The position numbers and the translations under genes were made by a program. A stretch of 64,000 nt of DNA from positions 620,001-684,000 of the forward strand of contig CAWATZ010000001.1 in NCBI GenBank assembly GCA_963784995.1, in the 5' to 3' direction. Positions 17,865 to 27,346 of the stretch are shown piece by piece. The first letter of the stretch is position 1. Every line of letters begins with the position of its first letter. The notes beneath the pieces are model-generated. The model saw only the letters and a list, made by a program, of their open reading frames with translations. It was not told the origin of the DNA and searched no databases. The DNA is from CAWATZ01 sp963784995 (lineage in GTDB: Bacteria; Planctomycetota; Planctomycetia; Gemmatales; Gemmataceae).

Positions 17865-20800
17865 CTACTTCCGGTCCAGTTCCGCCAGCAACTCCCGATA
17901 CGCTGGGACCTCCAGTGGATGCAGGTCCTTTTCACTCAGCTTCAGTTCCTGTGCCTTGTGCCACGCTTGCTGGGCAGCGAGGCGGTTCTTGACCGCCAGG
18001 TAGGCCTGGGCAAGGTGCCAGTAGTAATTCGCCTTCGGGACTTCCGCCACCGCGGCTTCCAGGTCCTTGACCGCTTGCTCGGCCTGACCGCCTGCCAGGT
18101 GGATCGTGCCCCGCGTATCGAGCAGACCAGGCAAGGGTCCACCGCGCTCAATGGCGCCGTTGATCATCTCGAGCGCTTCCCTCTGCTTGCCGCTTGCCGT
18201 GGCCAGCAACCAGGCCAGGTTGTTCCGGGCCAGCAAGCTCCCGGGGCTGCGAGCGAGCATGGAGCGGTAAATCGCCTCGGCGTCATCGACCCGGCCCTGG
18301 GCATCGCGCAGGTTGGCCTGGGCCGCGAGCAGGAGTTGCGACTCCGGTTGCTGCCGCAATACCTGCTCCAGCCAGCGTTCCACGCGCTGAAAATCCTGCT
18401 CGCGCGGCTGGCCGGCTCGCAGGCCGTTCACGCACACTACCGCCACGGATTCCGGTTTGCACTTCGGCCCGGCCTGCTCGCACAGGTCCAGCGCTTCGGG
18501 CAGCCGGTGCTGCCGGGCCAGGAAAGTCGCGAGCCGCAGCACGCTTTCCGGGTTTTTCCCCTCGGCTTCCGTCACGTACTTGCGATACAGTCGCTCCGCG
18601 TCGGCGGGCTGGTTCAGCTCGCCCAGCAGGCCCGCGCCTCCGGCCAGGATGGCCGGGTCTTTCCTGGCGGCGAACTCCTTTTCGACAAACTCCACGATCA
18701 GGCGAGCGGCTTGCTCCCCTTTTCCCTGCTTCGCCAGCACTCGCGCCGTCAACTCCAGGGTTACTGCGGTTCCGGGGTCCTTTTTCTTCAAGCGGTCGAG
18801 CCAGAGAGCGGCTTCCGCTACCTTATCCCGGCGCAGCAGGGCCCGCACGTAATAGGCCAGGTACGGAGGAGCATCCCCTCCCCTGCTGTTCAGCAGCGCC
18901 AGGAGGTATTCGTTGGCCTTGGGCCAATCGTGGTTGGCGTCGAACAGCTGAGCCAGCAGCAGCTGCTCCCCGAGTGTGGGACGCAGCCTTGAGTACGATC
19001 TCTCCAGGGCCCGGATCGACTCGCGCCGGCCGCCCGGTTGCATCGCCAGCACCAGCGCCTGAATACGCAGGTCTTCCGGTGTTTGCGTTCGTTCTCTCAG
19101 GTTCTCCTCGATCAGACCCAGGGCCTGACGTGTCTGCTGAAAGTCGCCGCTGCTGGCCAGGGCAATGGCCAGGTGGCGACGCGCCCAGCGAGGCGTCTCT
19201 TCCTCCCATCGGCCCGAGGAGACGATCATCTGTCGCAGGTGCGGCTCGGCTTTCTTGACTTCCCCGCCACGCAGGTAGAAGCTGGCCAGGCCACGCAGCA
19301 CGCTCAGATCGTCTGGCTTGCTCTTGAGCAAGGCGACGTGCTGCTCCTCGGCTACGTCCCTTTGGCCGAGGGCCTCATAGCAGGCTGCCAGGGCCAGCGG
19401 CCTCTGGTCGGCCGGCAGGGCACGCTTGGCCCTCTCAACCTCGGCCTCGGCCTTCTGCTTCTGGTCAGTTCTGGTCAGAAAGACGACGAGGGCCACCCAG
19501 GCTTCCGGTGCCGTGGGGTCCAGGGCCACCGCCTGACGAAAAGCGGCCTCCGCCTCCTGGGGTTTCTCGACCGACCAGAGGACCTGGGCGCGAAACAGTT
19601 GGTCCCGGAAATCCTTGGACTTTTTGACGGCGTCCTGGTTGGCAAGTTCCAGGGTGCGTTCACGGGGGTCCTGGTTGAGCCAGGAAACCTCGGTCGCCAG
19701 ACGGCTGAGGTCGGCCGAGGCATTCACCCGCTCCTGCATCCGGTCCAGGATTTGTTTTGCCTCGTCAATGCGGCGGCGAGCAATCAGAAGCTGCACGGTC
19801 CGGTACACCGCCTGGGGCGACTGTTCGCCCATTTCGATGGCCCGATGATAGGAGTCCAGGGCCGTATCGACGTTCCCTTCCAGGTCGTCAATCTGGGCGC
19901 TGAGCAGCGGCACGCGCGACCACGCCGAACGAATCCGGGCCACCTCGGTCAGCCGCCGGCGTGCCTGGGCCAACCCGCTCCGGTCGCCCCTGTGAGCCAG
20001 GGCCACCAGTCGCGCGGCTTCGGCAAAGCGCCACAGTGCCCCCTCCTCTCCCTCCATCTTGCGGACCTCCGCCAGCGTGGCCTTGCAGGCCGCATCGTCC
20101 TCCGCCGCCAGCGCCAGGGCAAAGAGCCGCTGCCGGATCCCGAGGTCCTCCGGCAGCTGGGCCGCGGCCTGGCCAAGCAGCCGCCGGGCGTTCTCCCGGT
20201 CGCCCAGACGTTCCGACGCATCCGCCAGCCCGACCTGGAGACGCGTTTGCTCCGCCTGGTTGAAGTGCTCCGTTTTCTCCTCGAACCGCCGCAGCGCATC
20301 GCGCACCTGGGCCGCCGGCAACGGGCTCAGGCGGTTCGCTCGGGCCAGGCGCAGCTCGACCACGTCGCCCACCGCCTTGTCCGCCTCGTCCAGCACTTCC
20401 AGAGAGCGGACGAACGACCTGTCCCTGGTTGCAGTCTGGTCCCGGTCCGCCAGGGCAGCCAGGGCGAGCCAGTAGCGGACTTCCGCTGGTGCTTTCCGGC
20501 AGGCCGCCTGCAGCTCTTGCCGGGCCTCCGCGAGCTTGTCGCGGCCCAGGAGCAACTCCACACCCAGCAGGCGATACTCGACCGAGTCCCGGACCTGCTC
20601 CGGAGCGTCCCGGAGCAGTGTCTCCAGCTGACCCCAGCTGCGTTGCCTGGCCGGCAGACGCATGTTCCGGAGCAACAGGAGGCGGGCGACGATCAGCCGG
20701 GTCTCGGGCACTTCGGGCATCAGCCGCTGATACTCGCTGAGGGCCTCGTCCAGCTGACCGTTGGCCAGCAGCGCCGCGGCCAGCCCCAGCCGGGCTGGCC

Positions 20801-22055
20801 GTGGGGAAGAGGCACTGCTGGCCGCACGGCGGTACGCTGCCAGCTGCTGTTCCGGGTTGCCCAGCCGCTCGTAACATACCCCCAGGAAGACGTCTGCCCG
20901 CCAGGCCAGGTCGGGAGTGTGGGTCAGCTGCTGCCGCTGTTTTTCCAGAAGGGTCCGGGCCTCGGCGAACCGGCCTTCGAGCAGAAGCAGGCGCGCCCGG
21001 AGGTAATTGACGGCCGAGTGCCATTCCGCGTGGCTGAGCCGGACCAGCAATTGCCTGGCCTCCTTCGCTTCGCCCGCATCGAGGAACAGGTCTGCCGCCA
21101 TCCAGATGACCGGTGCCTGATCCGGCAACTGCTCGAGGGCCTGCCGGAGGCAGCGGAGGGCCTTCGCACGCCGCCCGGTGCTCAGCTCCAGGCGAGCGAG
21201 CCCGAAATGGAACCGCGGGTCTCCGGGGTGCAGTTGCTGACCGCGCTCGAAGTACCTGCGTGCCTCGTCCGGCTTGCCCATCGCCTGGGCCAGGTCGGCG
21301 GAGGACGCCAGCACGTCGGCCTCGTCCGGCGCCAGTTTCTCGCGGACGTAGGCGATCTCCAGGTTCGCGGCGGCAAGCAGTTTCAGGTCGGACAGGTAAG
21401 CTGCCCGCGCCAGCCGGGCCTGGATGGAGTCGGGATAGGTCTTGACCAGGCGGTCCATCAGCTTGTCAGCGTCCTGGGCCCGGTCCAGCCGGCGGCGGTA
21501 CACCTTGGCGAGGCGGACGCAGCAGTCGATGCGCTGCGGCGCGTGCTGGATCGCCTTCTCATACCATTGGGCGGCCCAGGCAAACTGGCTGCCTGCCTCC
21601 TCGCAGCGGCCCCGCAACTCTTCCAGCTCCGGGTCGTCGGGGGTCGCTTGCATCAGCACCTCCAGGTGCTCGCGCGCGTCCGCGAACCGCTCGATCCCCA
21701 TCGCGGCCGAGATGGCACGCCGACGCACGTCGTCGCGGTCCGGAGCCTGCCGGAGAACCTCGTCCAGGGCCAAAAACGCGCGGAGTCGAGCCTGGGGCGT
21801 TTTGGCCTGCTGGTCCAGCAGCAGGGCGTACCGGGCCCGGGCTTCGGTATCCCTGGGGTAGAAGGCGAGATAGCGGCTCAGGTAATCGAGGCTCTTGCCG
21901 AAGTCCTTTTCCTCTTCCATCTGCTGGGCTCGGTGCAGGAGGGCCCTGGCATTGCGCTTCACCTGGAAGCCGTGGAGGAAGTGTGCCGTGCCTCCCAACA
22001 CGATCAGTGTCAGCAGCAGCAAAGCCACGAACCTGAGATTCACCTGCCTTCGCAT
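17865..22055 (-). CDS. Large TPR protein resembling PEP-CTERM system protein PrsT
   Basis: This protein of about 1,396 residues has one N-terminal membrane segment (RFVALLLLTLIVLGGTAHFL) followed by tetratricopeptide repeats over almost all its length (for example NNLAWLLATASGKQREAL, ANYYWHLAQAYLAVKNRLAAQ). Size, architecture and position in an exopolysaccharide block with FemAB-like, YdcF-like and deacetylase genes fit PrsT, a TPR protein of XrtA/PEP-CTERM loci. It probably scaffolds export machinery on the periplasmic side. The ATG at 22055 (MRRQVNLRF) has AGGGG at better spacing than the ATG nine bases upstream. The whole 4.2 kb is free of frameshifts. A long open frame on the opposite strand is its shadow. 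Confidence 0.8.
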   Translation of the reverse strand: MRRQVNLRFVALLLLTLIVLGGTAHFLHGFQVKRNARALLHRAQQMEEEKDFGKSLDYLSRYLAFYPRDTEARARYALLLDQQAKTPQARLRAFLALDEVLRQAPDRDDVRRRAISAAMGIERFADAREHLEVLMQATPDDPELEELRGRCEEAGSQFAWAAQWYEKAIQHAPQRIDCCVRLAKVYRRRLDRAQDADKLMDRLVKTYPDSIQARLARAAYLSDLKLLAAANLEIAYVREKLAPDEADVLASSADLAQAMGKPDEARRYFERGQQLHPGDPRFHFGLARLELSTGRRAKALRCLRQALEQLPDQAPVIWMAADLFLDAGEAKEARQLLVRLSHAEWHSAVNYLRARLLLLEGRFAEARTLLEKQRQQLTHTPDLAWRADVFLGVCYERLGNPEQQLAAYRRAASSASSPRPARLGLAAALLANGQLDEALSEYQRLMPEVPETRLIVARLLLLRNMRLPARQRSWGQLETLLRDAPEQVRDSVEYRLLGVELLLGRDKLAEARQELQAACRKAPAEVRYWLALAALADRDQTATRDRSFVRSLEVLDEADKAVGDVVELRLARANRLSPLPAAQVRDALRRFEEKTEHFNQAEQTRLQVGLADASERLGDRENARRLLGQAAAQLPEDLGIRQRLFALALAAEDDAACKATLAEVRKMEGEEGALWRFAEAARLVALAHRGDRSGLAQARRRLTEVARIRSAWSRVPLLSAQIDDLEGNVDTALDSYHRAIEMGEQSPQAVYRTVQLLIARRRIDEAKQILDRMQERVNASADLSRLATEVSWLNQDPRERTLELANQDAVKKSKDFRDQLFRAQVLWSVEKPQEAEAAFRQAVALDPTAPEAWVALVVFLTRTDQKQKAEAEVERAKRALPADQRPLALAACYEALGQRDVAEEQHVALLKSKPDDLSVLRGLASFYLRGGEVKKAEPHLRQMIVSSGRWEEETPRWARRHLAIALASSGDFQQTRQALGLIEENLRERTQTPEDLRIQALVLAMQPGGRRESIRALERSYSRLRPTLGEQLLLAQLFDANHDWPKANEYLLALLNSRGGDAPPYLAYYVRALLRRDKVAEAALWLDRLKKKDPGTAVTLELTARVLAKQGKGEQAARLIVEFVEKEFAARKDPAILAGGAGLLGELNQPADAERLYRKYVTEAEGKNPESVLRLATFLARQHRLPEALDLCEQAGPKCKPESVAVVCVNGLRAGQPREQDFQRVERWLEQVLRQQPESQLLLAAQANLRDAQGRVDDAEAIYRSMLARSPGSLLARNNLAWLLATASGKQREALEMINGAIERGGPLPGLLDTRGTIHLAGGQAEQAVKDLEAAVAEVPKANYYWHLAQAYLAVKNRLAAQQAWHKAQELKLSEKDLHPLEVPAYRELLAELDRK

Positions 22056-22139
22056 GGTTTGCATTTCCCCTGAGATTGTCAGCAGCTTACCATCTGCCAG
22101 GCTCCGCCTTCTTTGCGGAGGTCCTCGCCCCACAGGCGA

Positions 22140-22300
22140 TCAGCACTCCAGCGCGATGAGGATTTCCGGATCGTAGCCGGTCCAGCGGTCCGGAGCGGAG
22201 GAGCGCACGTCCGCATCCGTTTCCTTTGGGGCCGGCGCCGCTTGGCCCGCATCTCCGCCTGATCGCGATTCTCGGTCTGGAACACGCTCACCTTTTCCAT
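22140..22300 (-). pseudogene. Possible small protein gene, frameshifted
   Basis: After GAGAGGACTTC an ATG at 22300 opens MEKVSVFQTENRDQAEMRAK. After one missing base the next frame reads AAPAPKETDADVRSSAPDRW followed by TGYDPEILIALEC and a stop at 22140. Both halves look protein-like whereas the uninterrupted frame becomes Arg-rich. If real, it encodes about 53 residues of unknown function between the deacetylase and PrsT-like genes. Confidence 0.35.
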
Positions 22301-22369
22301 GAAGTCCTCTCGATTCGTACGTGGTTGGTGGATGGAAGGTACTACTCCGGCAAGGAAGATCGGCACAAA

Positions 22370-22421
22370 GTAGTCATCACGCTCCGCGTGATGGCTGCAT
22401 CACGCGGAGCGTGATGACTAC
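22370..22421. repeat. Intergenic palindromic repeat, copy 1 of 3
   Basis: Perfect 23-base arms surround a 6-base loop. Each arm is itself palindromic (ATCACGC-TCC-GCGTGAT), so four ATCACGC half-sites are present. The two other copies are at 25966-26031 and 27126-27180. This copy lies just downstream of the deacetylase gene. Confidence 0.85.
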
Positions 22422-22452
22422 AATCTTTCTTGCCGTGGTAATACTTGTCTCT

Positions 22453-23640
22453 TCAGAATTCTGCCTGGCACGGTCCAGCCAGGGCAAAGCTGGGCAGAGA
22501 GTCCTGGCGCGACTTGAGCCAATGCGCCACCGAGTCAGCCCGGACAAACGGATGCTGCTCCAGCAGCGCCGCCAGCTTGCCGCGGCTGCGCGAAAGACCA
22601 ACGTAGGTGCGCAGCCGGCTCAGGAAACGCAGGGGTAAGCGGGTTTGCTCCGGGTCAAACTCCCAGGGATGGAAGTAGAGCATGGCCACCGCCGGCCGGC
22701 ACTGGCGGCGAACTTGCTCGATTCCCCATTGCATCACCCTCAGCGGCAGCAACCGAAAGTAGCCGCCGCCGCCGGTGGGGACGTTCTGCCTGAGGACCCT
22801 CCAGGTCGCCGGCGGCAATTCCAGGATCTCCCGTGTCGGTCCGCACGCCCGGAAGGGAGCCCGCGGCGCCTCCGCGACGCCGTAGCGGTCGTGCCGCACC
22901 GGGTAGATCGAGGAATCGTACAGCATCCCCACCTCGGCCAGGACGTCGAGGGCCCAGGCCGTTCGCTCAACGATGCTGAACGTTGGGGCCCGATAGCCGA
23001 TCACGGCCGAGCCCGTCACCTGCTCCAGGGCATCCTTGCTCCGGCGCACGTCCTCCTTGAACTGCATGGGAGTGAAGTGATGGACGCGGCGGTGGTCCCA
23101 GCCGTGGCTGGCGACCTCATGCCCATCCCGGTGGATCGCCCGCACCAGGGCCGGGTTTGAGTGAGCAATGTCCCCGACGATGAAGAAGGTCGCCTGGATC
23201 CCCCGCTGTCCCAGTTCATCGAGGATCCAGCGGGTGACCAGATCCATTCGCTCAGCGTAGTGCGTCTGCAGAGCGGGAGGGAGCGTCAGCCCGACTGCGG
23301 ACTCGATGCGGTGGTGTTCCTCCACGTCGAAGCTGGCCACCTCATGCCCGTCGCGAAAGATGGCGCGCACCAGGGATGGGTTGGAATGAGCAATGTCGCC
23401 GACGATAAAGAAGGTTGCCTGGATCCGCGCGGACCGAGTTCATCGAGAATCCAGCGGGTCACAACGTCCATTCGCTCGGCATAGTGAGCCTTCAGGTCAG
23501 GGGCAATCCCCAGCCCAGCGGCGGTTTCGATGCGATGGTGTTCCTCGACATCGAAGCTCAGGATGACCTGTAACTGGTCATCCGCTGAGGGAGGGGTGAA
23601 TGTAACCCCCCCAGTCCGGACGGGGAACTGAACCCACGCA
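22453..23640 (-). CDS. Polysaccharide deacetylase with internal duplication and frameshift
   Basis: This is a NodB-fold deacetylase of the type in XrtA/exosortase loci, expected to remove N-acetyl groups from exported polysaccharide. Motifs are SFDVEEHH (metal-binding Asp), EVASHGWDHRRVHHFT (metal-binding His pair), GYRAPTFSI and YDSSIYP. A 75-residue segment from SFDVEEHH to RDGHEVA occurs twice in tandem: copy 2 at 23110-23334 (225 bp) and copy 1 at 23335-23558 (224 bp). Copy 1 lacks one G near 23430, which breaks the frame. Only the downstream copy joins to the rest of the domain. The true start is unclear; no convincing ATG lies just before the first copy. Confidence 0.7.
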
Positions 23641-23916
23641 GGGTTGTCATCGACAAGCCTCTCTCTTTCCCGAGTGCCAGCGATCAAAACTCCCCCCCTT
23701 GTGAGAGAGGGCGTGGCAAGCGAAGTGGCAGCGTATCGGACAGAAAGAGACGATGCGAGTCTGCCTGGCGGTTCCCGAACACCCTGGCAGGTGGCAGGCA
23801 GGCAGACTTTCGACTCAAACTGGCACTGTTTGGACGCTCACAGGCAGCCACTGGCCTCTCGGCCACAGGAAACCAAAGTGGCCGGCAAGGCAGGCAGCCT
23901 CCTCCCGATCCTCCTG

Positions 23917-24855
23917 TCACATCCGCCCCAGGAGCCCGTACCAGGCCGCGCCCAGCCACTCGTGCCAGGCTTCGCGGCAGCCTTCCGCCATCTCCGGGTT
24001 CGGCAGCAAAGTGCGGACCGACCATTTCAGCCGGCTAGCCCGGTATCGGCAGCCGCAAGGCACCACCTCAATCCCCTGTTTCCGGAAACAACCAACGGCC
24101 CGGCGCAGGTGGGCCGCGTACCAGGCAGTCCCCACCCACTCATGCCAGGCCTCCTGACACCCCTGCGCCATCGCGGGGTCCGGCAGGCACGTGCGAATCG
24201 ACCATTCCAACCGTCTGGCCCGATACCGGCAGCCGCAGGGCACTACCGCGACGCCCTGTTTGCGAAAGCAGCCACTGGCACGACGCAGGTGGGCGGCATC
24301 GGTGACCAGGACAATCCGCTTCAGTCCCCGTTCGGCCAGGAGCCGGCAGCTTTCCACGGCATTCTCGTAGGTGTTCCGCGAGCGATCTTCCACAATCAGG
24401 TCACTGCTCGCGACTCCAAGCCGCAGCAGGAAATCACGCATCGGCACGGCCAGGGCCGGCCCGGGAGCAGAGGGATCGACCTTGCCGCCACTGACCACCA
24501 CCGGACACGGTTTGCCCTGGTGATAGACTTCCGCGGCCCGCACACAGCGGTACAGCGTATCCTCCCCCAGTTCGACCTGTGCGCCCTCGTCCAGCACCCT
24601 GACGTAACCCGACAGCACCACGATCGCATCGACTTCCGGCCGTTCTTGCAGGGGCGGGTAAGGCCATTCGAGCAGGCCCAAAGTCAGGTAGGCGACCAGC
24701 GGCGTACACGCCGCCGACAGCAGCACGAAGGGCACAAGCACCCAGAGCAGACGTCGGTTCCCTTGCCGGTTCCGCCACAGCTTGACCAGTCCCAGCACCA
24801 GCAGCAGATACAACCAGACCGTAGGCTGGGTCAGATCGACAAGGGTGCGGTACAC
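23917..24855 (-). CDS. YdcF/ElyC-like (DUF218) membrane protein with internal duplication
   Basis: This DUF218 protein has two N-terminal membrane segments (VWLYLLLVLGLV; LLWVLVPFVLLSAACTPLVAYLTL) and the family core DAIVVLSGY, PVVVSGGK, VEDRSRNTYENAV and RIVLVTDAAHL. Members are linked to envelope polysaccharide and are common in exopolysaccharide operons; the reaction is unknown. The start is taken as the GTG one base after the FemAB stop. The C-terminal 60 residues (AAHLRRxxGCFRKQG to AWY) occur twice in tandem, at 24118-24297 and 23938-24117, in frame but diverged, which lengthens the protein beyond the usual size. Confidence 0.75.
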   Translation of the reverse strand: MYRTLVDLTQPTVWLYLLLVLGLVKLWRNRQGNRRLLWVLVPFVLLSAACTPLVAYLTLGLLEWPYPPLQERPEVDAIVVLSGYVRVLDEGAQVELGEDTLYRCVRAAEVYHQGKPCPVVVSGGKVDPSAPGPALAVPMRDFLLRLGVASSDLIVEDRSRNTYENAVESCRLLAERGLKRIVLVTDAAHLRRASGCFRKQGVAVVPCGCRYRARRLEWSIRTCLPDPAMAQGCQEAWHEWVGTAWYAAHLRRAVGCFRKQGIEVVPCGCRYRASRLKWSVRTLLPNPEMAEGCREAWHEWLGAAWYGLLGRM

Positions 24856-24856
24856 G

Positions 24857-25922
24857 TCAGGGGATGCCTCGCACGATGGCTGGTCCAAGCAACCGGGTGA
24901 GCATCACGGGCAACCGTTGCCAGATGCGGATCAACCGGCCATAACGCGGATTGTCCGGACGCACGGCGGCGATGCTGCCCTGGCGAACGTAGTACTGCCA
25001 GATCGCCGGGCACGGCTCCGCTCCCCACTGCTTCTTGAAGCGGAACAGGTTGCCGTCCACGCTGCAGCGACCGAAGTCGAACACTGTCTGTCCGCCGCTG
25101 CATCGCCCGCTCCAGCAGTTGCCAGTACATGAACATGTTGGCGCAGGTCGAGTTGTATTCGCGCAGACACGAGGCGCTGGGCACCTCGGTTACCCCCGTG
25201 CCGTGCAAGAGCAAGGCCCCGGCCACCGGTCGGCCTTCCGCCCGCACGATGCAGAATTCGGCCTCGTCCGGGAACTGCCGGACGATCCGGGCGAACAGGC
25301 CGGACCCGTAGACGGGAGTACCGAGGTCGCGCATGTTACGGCTGAACACGGTGTAGAATTCCGGGAGCAATTCGCCTCCGCCCCAGACCACCTGCAGGCC
25401 GCACTTCTGACCTTTCCGCACCTGATTGCGGACCTTGCCGTCCAGCCCATCCCACAATTCGCCCAGGCGTGCCGGCAGAGACAGGCGCATGTGGACCTTG
25501 CTGGTCATGCACTCGGTCAAGGCCGGGTGCTCGGCCGGTTGCTCATGGCGTAACTCGAGGTAGCGCACGTTCAATTCGTCGGCCAGGGTAATGGCCTGGT
25601 CGAGCAACCGGCAGGCCACGACCGGGTCGTCGGCCAGCACGCCAGCCGTGTTCAGATAAGGGAGACTGACCAGGAACCGGCCGAAGAGCAGACTCCGGAC
25701 GTATGCCAGGGGCAAGAGGCCGCGTGTCTGATCCCCTTCCACCGCTTCGATGCAGAAAACCGTGTGCCGCAGCCCGCCTGCCAGGATCGGTAACCAGGAG
25801 GGCAGTTGGCTGAGCGGCCACTGTGGCGAGCGGCGGGCATACTCGTCCAGCTGCGGCAGGCGCTCTCGAATCGCCTGGGAGTTCAGAGTGCGAATCCGCA
25901 CGGTCGTACAGACAGTGGCCAT
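24857..25922 (-). CDS. FemAB-like protein (XrtA/PEP-CTERM-associated type), frameshifted
   Basis: The sequence resembles the FemAB-type double-GNAT proteins of XrtA/PEP-CTERM systems: SPQWPLSQLPSWL, RGLLPLAYVRSLLFGRFLVSLPYLNTAG, LDGKVRNQVRKGQKCGL, and in the second half VAGALLLHGTGVTEVPSASCLREYNSTCANMFMYWQLLERAM. Near 25085 the frame changes, after which FDFGRCSVDGNLFRFKKQWGA gives the expected end at 24857. The ATG at 25922 follows TCTGGAG. Family members may transfer aminoacyl or acyl groups during polymer assembly, but no substrate is known. It is coupled to the YdcF-like gene. Confidence 0.75.
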
Positions 25923-25965
25923 CAAAGGTGCTCCAGAGATTAGGCGAGCGGCAGGAGAAAACCTA

Positions 25966-26031
25966 CCCAAAGTAGCCATCACGCTCCGCGTGATGAGGCT
26001 GCATCACGCGGAGCGTGATGGCTACTTTGGG
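25966..26031. repeat. Intergenic palindromic repeat, copy 2 of 3
   Basis: This is the longest copy. Arms extend outward through CCCAAAGTAGCC / GGCTACTTTGGG, giving about 29 paired bases around a short loop. It fills most of the gap between the FemAB-like gene and the epimerase gene. Confidence 0.85.
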
Positions 26032-26044
26032 CCTGCCCCTCGCC

Positions 26045-27052
26045 TTACATGGGGAGGAGAGCAGGTTCGACGCTGCTGCCTCGGGGTAGTGCCAGGGGCC
26101 CGCCGTCCTCTTCGGTGTGATTCAGCTCCCCGCTCTGCCAGGCCCACTGCAGGGCCAGGCCCTCATCGAGCGAGGTGCCAGGCTCCCAGCCCAGGTGCGT
26201 GCGCAGCTTGGTGGTGTCCGCGAAGGTGTAGCGCTGATCCCCGGGCCGGGCCGGTTCCTGATAAACCTTGACACGGCGGTCGGCCAGGACTTCGAGCTTG
26301 CGCACAATGTCCCAGACAGTGGCCGCTTCGCCGCCGCCCACGTTGTAAACCTCGCCGGGAATCGCCTGGACAGCAGCCAGCGTGGCCTGGACACAGTCCG
26401 CGACGTAGGTGTTGCCGCGCACCTGCTGGCCATCCCCGTAAACGACAATGGGCCGGTCCTCGAGCAGCGCCTGAATAAAGCGATGGTAGCCCATGTCCGG
26501 TCGCTGCCGGGGACCGTAAACGGAAAAGTAACGCAGCGTGACGACCGGGATCTCATGAACCTCCGCGTAAGCCCGGCACAGGTTCTCCGCCGCCAGCTTG
26601 GTGATGCCATAAGGGGAACTGGGTTTCGTCGGCACCGTCTCGTCCCCGGAGGCGAACTTGCCGTAGACCGAGGAGGTCGAGGCCAGGATGAGCCGGCGCA
26701 GTCCAGGGACCGAGCGGCGGACCGCGTCGAGCAACCGCTGGGTTGCCAGGACGTTGCAGGCCCAGTAGCCTTCCATGTCCTTCCAGCTGCGCACCAGCCC
26801 CGGCATGGCCGCCAGGTGGAAAATCACCTCGGCCTCGGCCAGCACGTCATCCAGCTGGTCCTGGCGCAGATCAAGCCGATGGAACTGATAGTTCGGTGAC
26901 GAAAGGCAGCCGAGCAGGTTCCGCTGCTTGATCGGCTCGGGATAGTAGGGAACAAAGGAGTCCAGGCCGATCACCTGATGGCCGCCGCGCAGCAGCGCCT
27001 CGGACAGATGGGAGCCAATGAATCCCGCCGCACCCGTGACGACGCATTTCAT
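26045..27052 (-). CDS. NAD-dependent UDP-sugar epimerase
   Basis: This 335-residue extended short-chain dehydrogenase resembles UDP-glucuronate 4-epimerases. TGAAGFIGSHL at residue 6 binds NAD. The catalytic set is complete: Ser in ASTSSVYG (about 125-128), Tyr148 and Lys152 in SPYGITK. LRYFSVYGPRQRPDM and GNTYVADCVQA are further landmarks. It would supply an activated sugar, perhaps galacturonate, to the polysaccharide made by this locus. Unlike the epimerase at 12-13 kb it should be active. It is flanked on both sides by copies of the palindromic repeat. Confidence 0.88.
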   Translation of the reverse strand: MKCVVTGAAGFIGSHLSEALLRGGHQVIGLDSFVPYYPEPIKQRNLLGCLSSPNYQFHRLDLRQDQLDDVLAEAEVIFHLAAMPGLVRSWKDMEGYWACNVLATQRLLDAVRRSVPGLRRLILASTSSVYGKFASGDETVPTKPSSPYGITKLAAENLCRAYAEVHEIPVVTLRYFSVYGPRQRPDMGYHRFIQALLEDRPIVVYGDGQQVRGNTYVADCVQATLAAVQAIPGEVYNVGGGEAATVWDIVRKLEVLADRRVKVYQEPARPGDQRYTFADTTKLRTHLGWEPGTSLDEGLALQWAWQSGELNHTEEDGGPLALPRGSSVEPALLPM

Positions 27053-27125
27053 GAACGAATCCTTCTTTGACAGGAATGGGTCTTCGGCCCGCGGCAGGTT
27101 CCGTGGGCAAGGAAGATTCTTGCAG

Positions 27126-27180
27126 AGTAGCCATCACGCTCCGCGTGATGGGCTGCATCACGCGGAGCGTGATGGCTACT
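27126..27180. repeat. Intergenic palindromic repeat, copy 3 of 3
   Basis: It is nearly identical to the other two copies, with outer arms AGTAGCC / GGCTACT and four ATCACGC half-sites. It sits upstream of the epimerase gene and downstream of the phosphatase gene. Confidence 0.85.
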
Positions 27181-27346
27181 TTCTTTCGTGCCGGAGTAAT
27201 CGACCACCCAGACAACTCGCTTGTGAACTGGCAGGACAGTCGAACCAAGAAGAACAACAGAGTTCCCGTCTCCTCCACCGATCTTGCCTGAATTCAACCT
27301 GCCTGCCAGTTCACGAGCGAGCTGTGTTGAATTCCGAGTTGGAACG

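Noticed and set aside
19038..22073. 1,011-codon open frame on the plus strand
   Set aside because: It is the antisense shadow of the PrsT-like TPR gene; high GC creates stop-free opposite frames, and the TPR reading has clear motifs.
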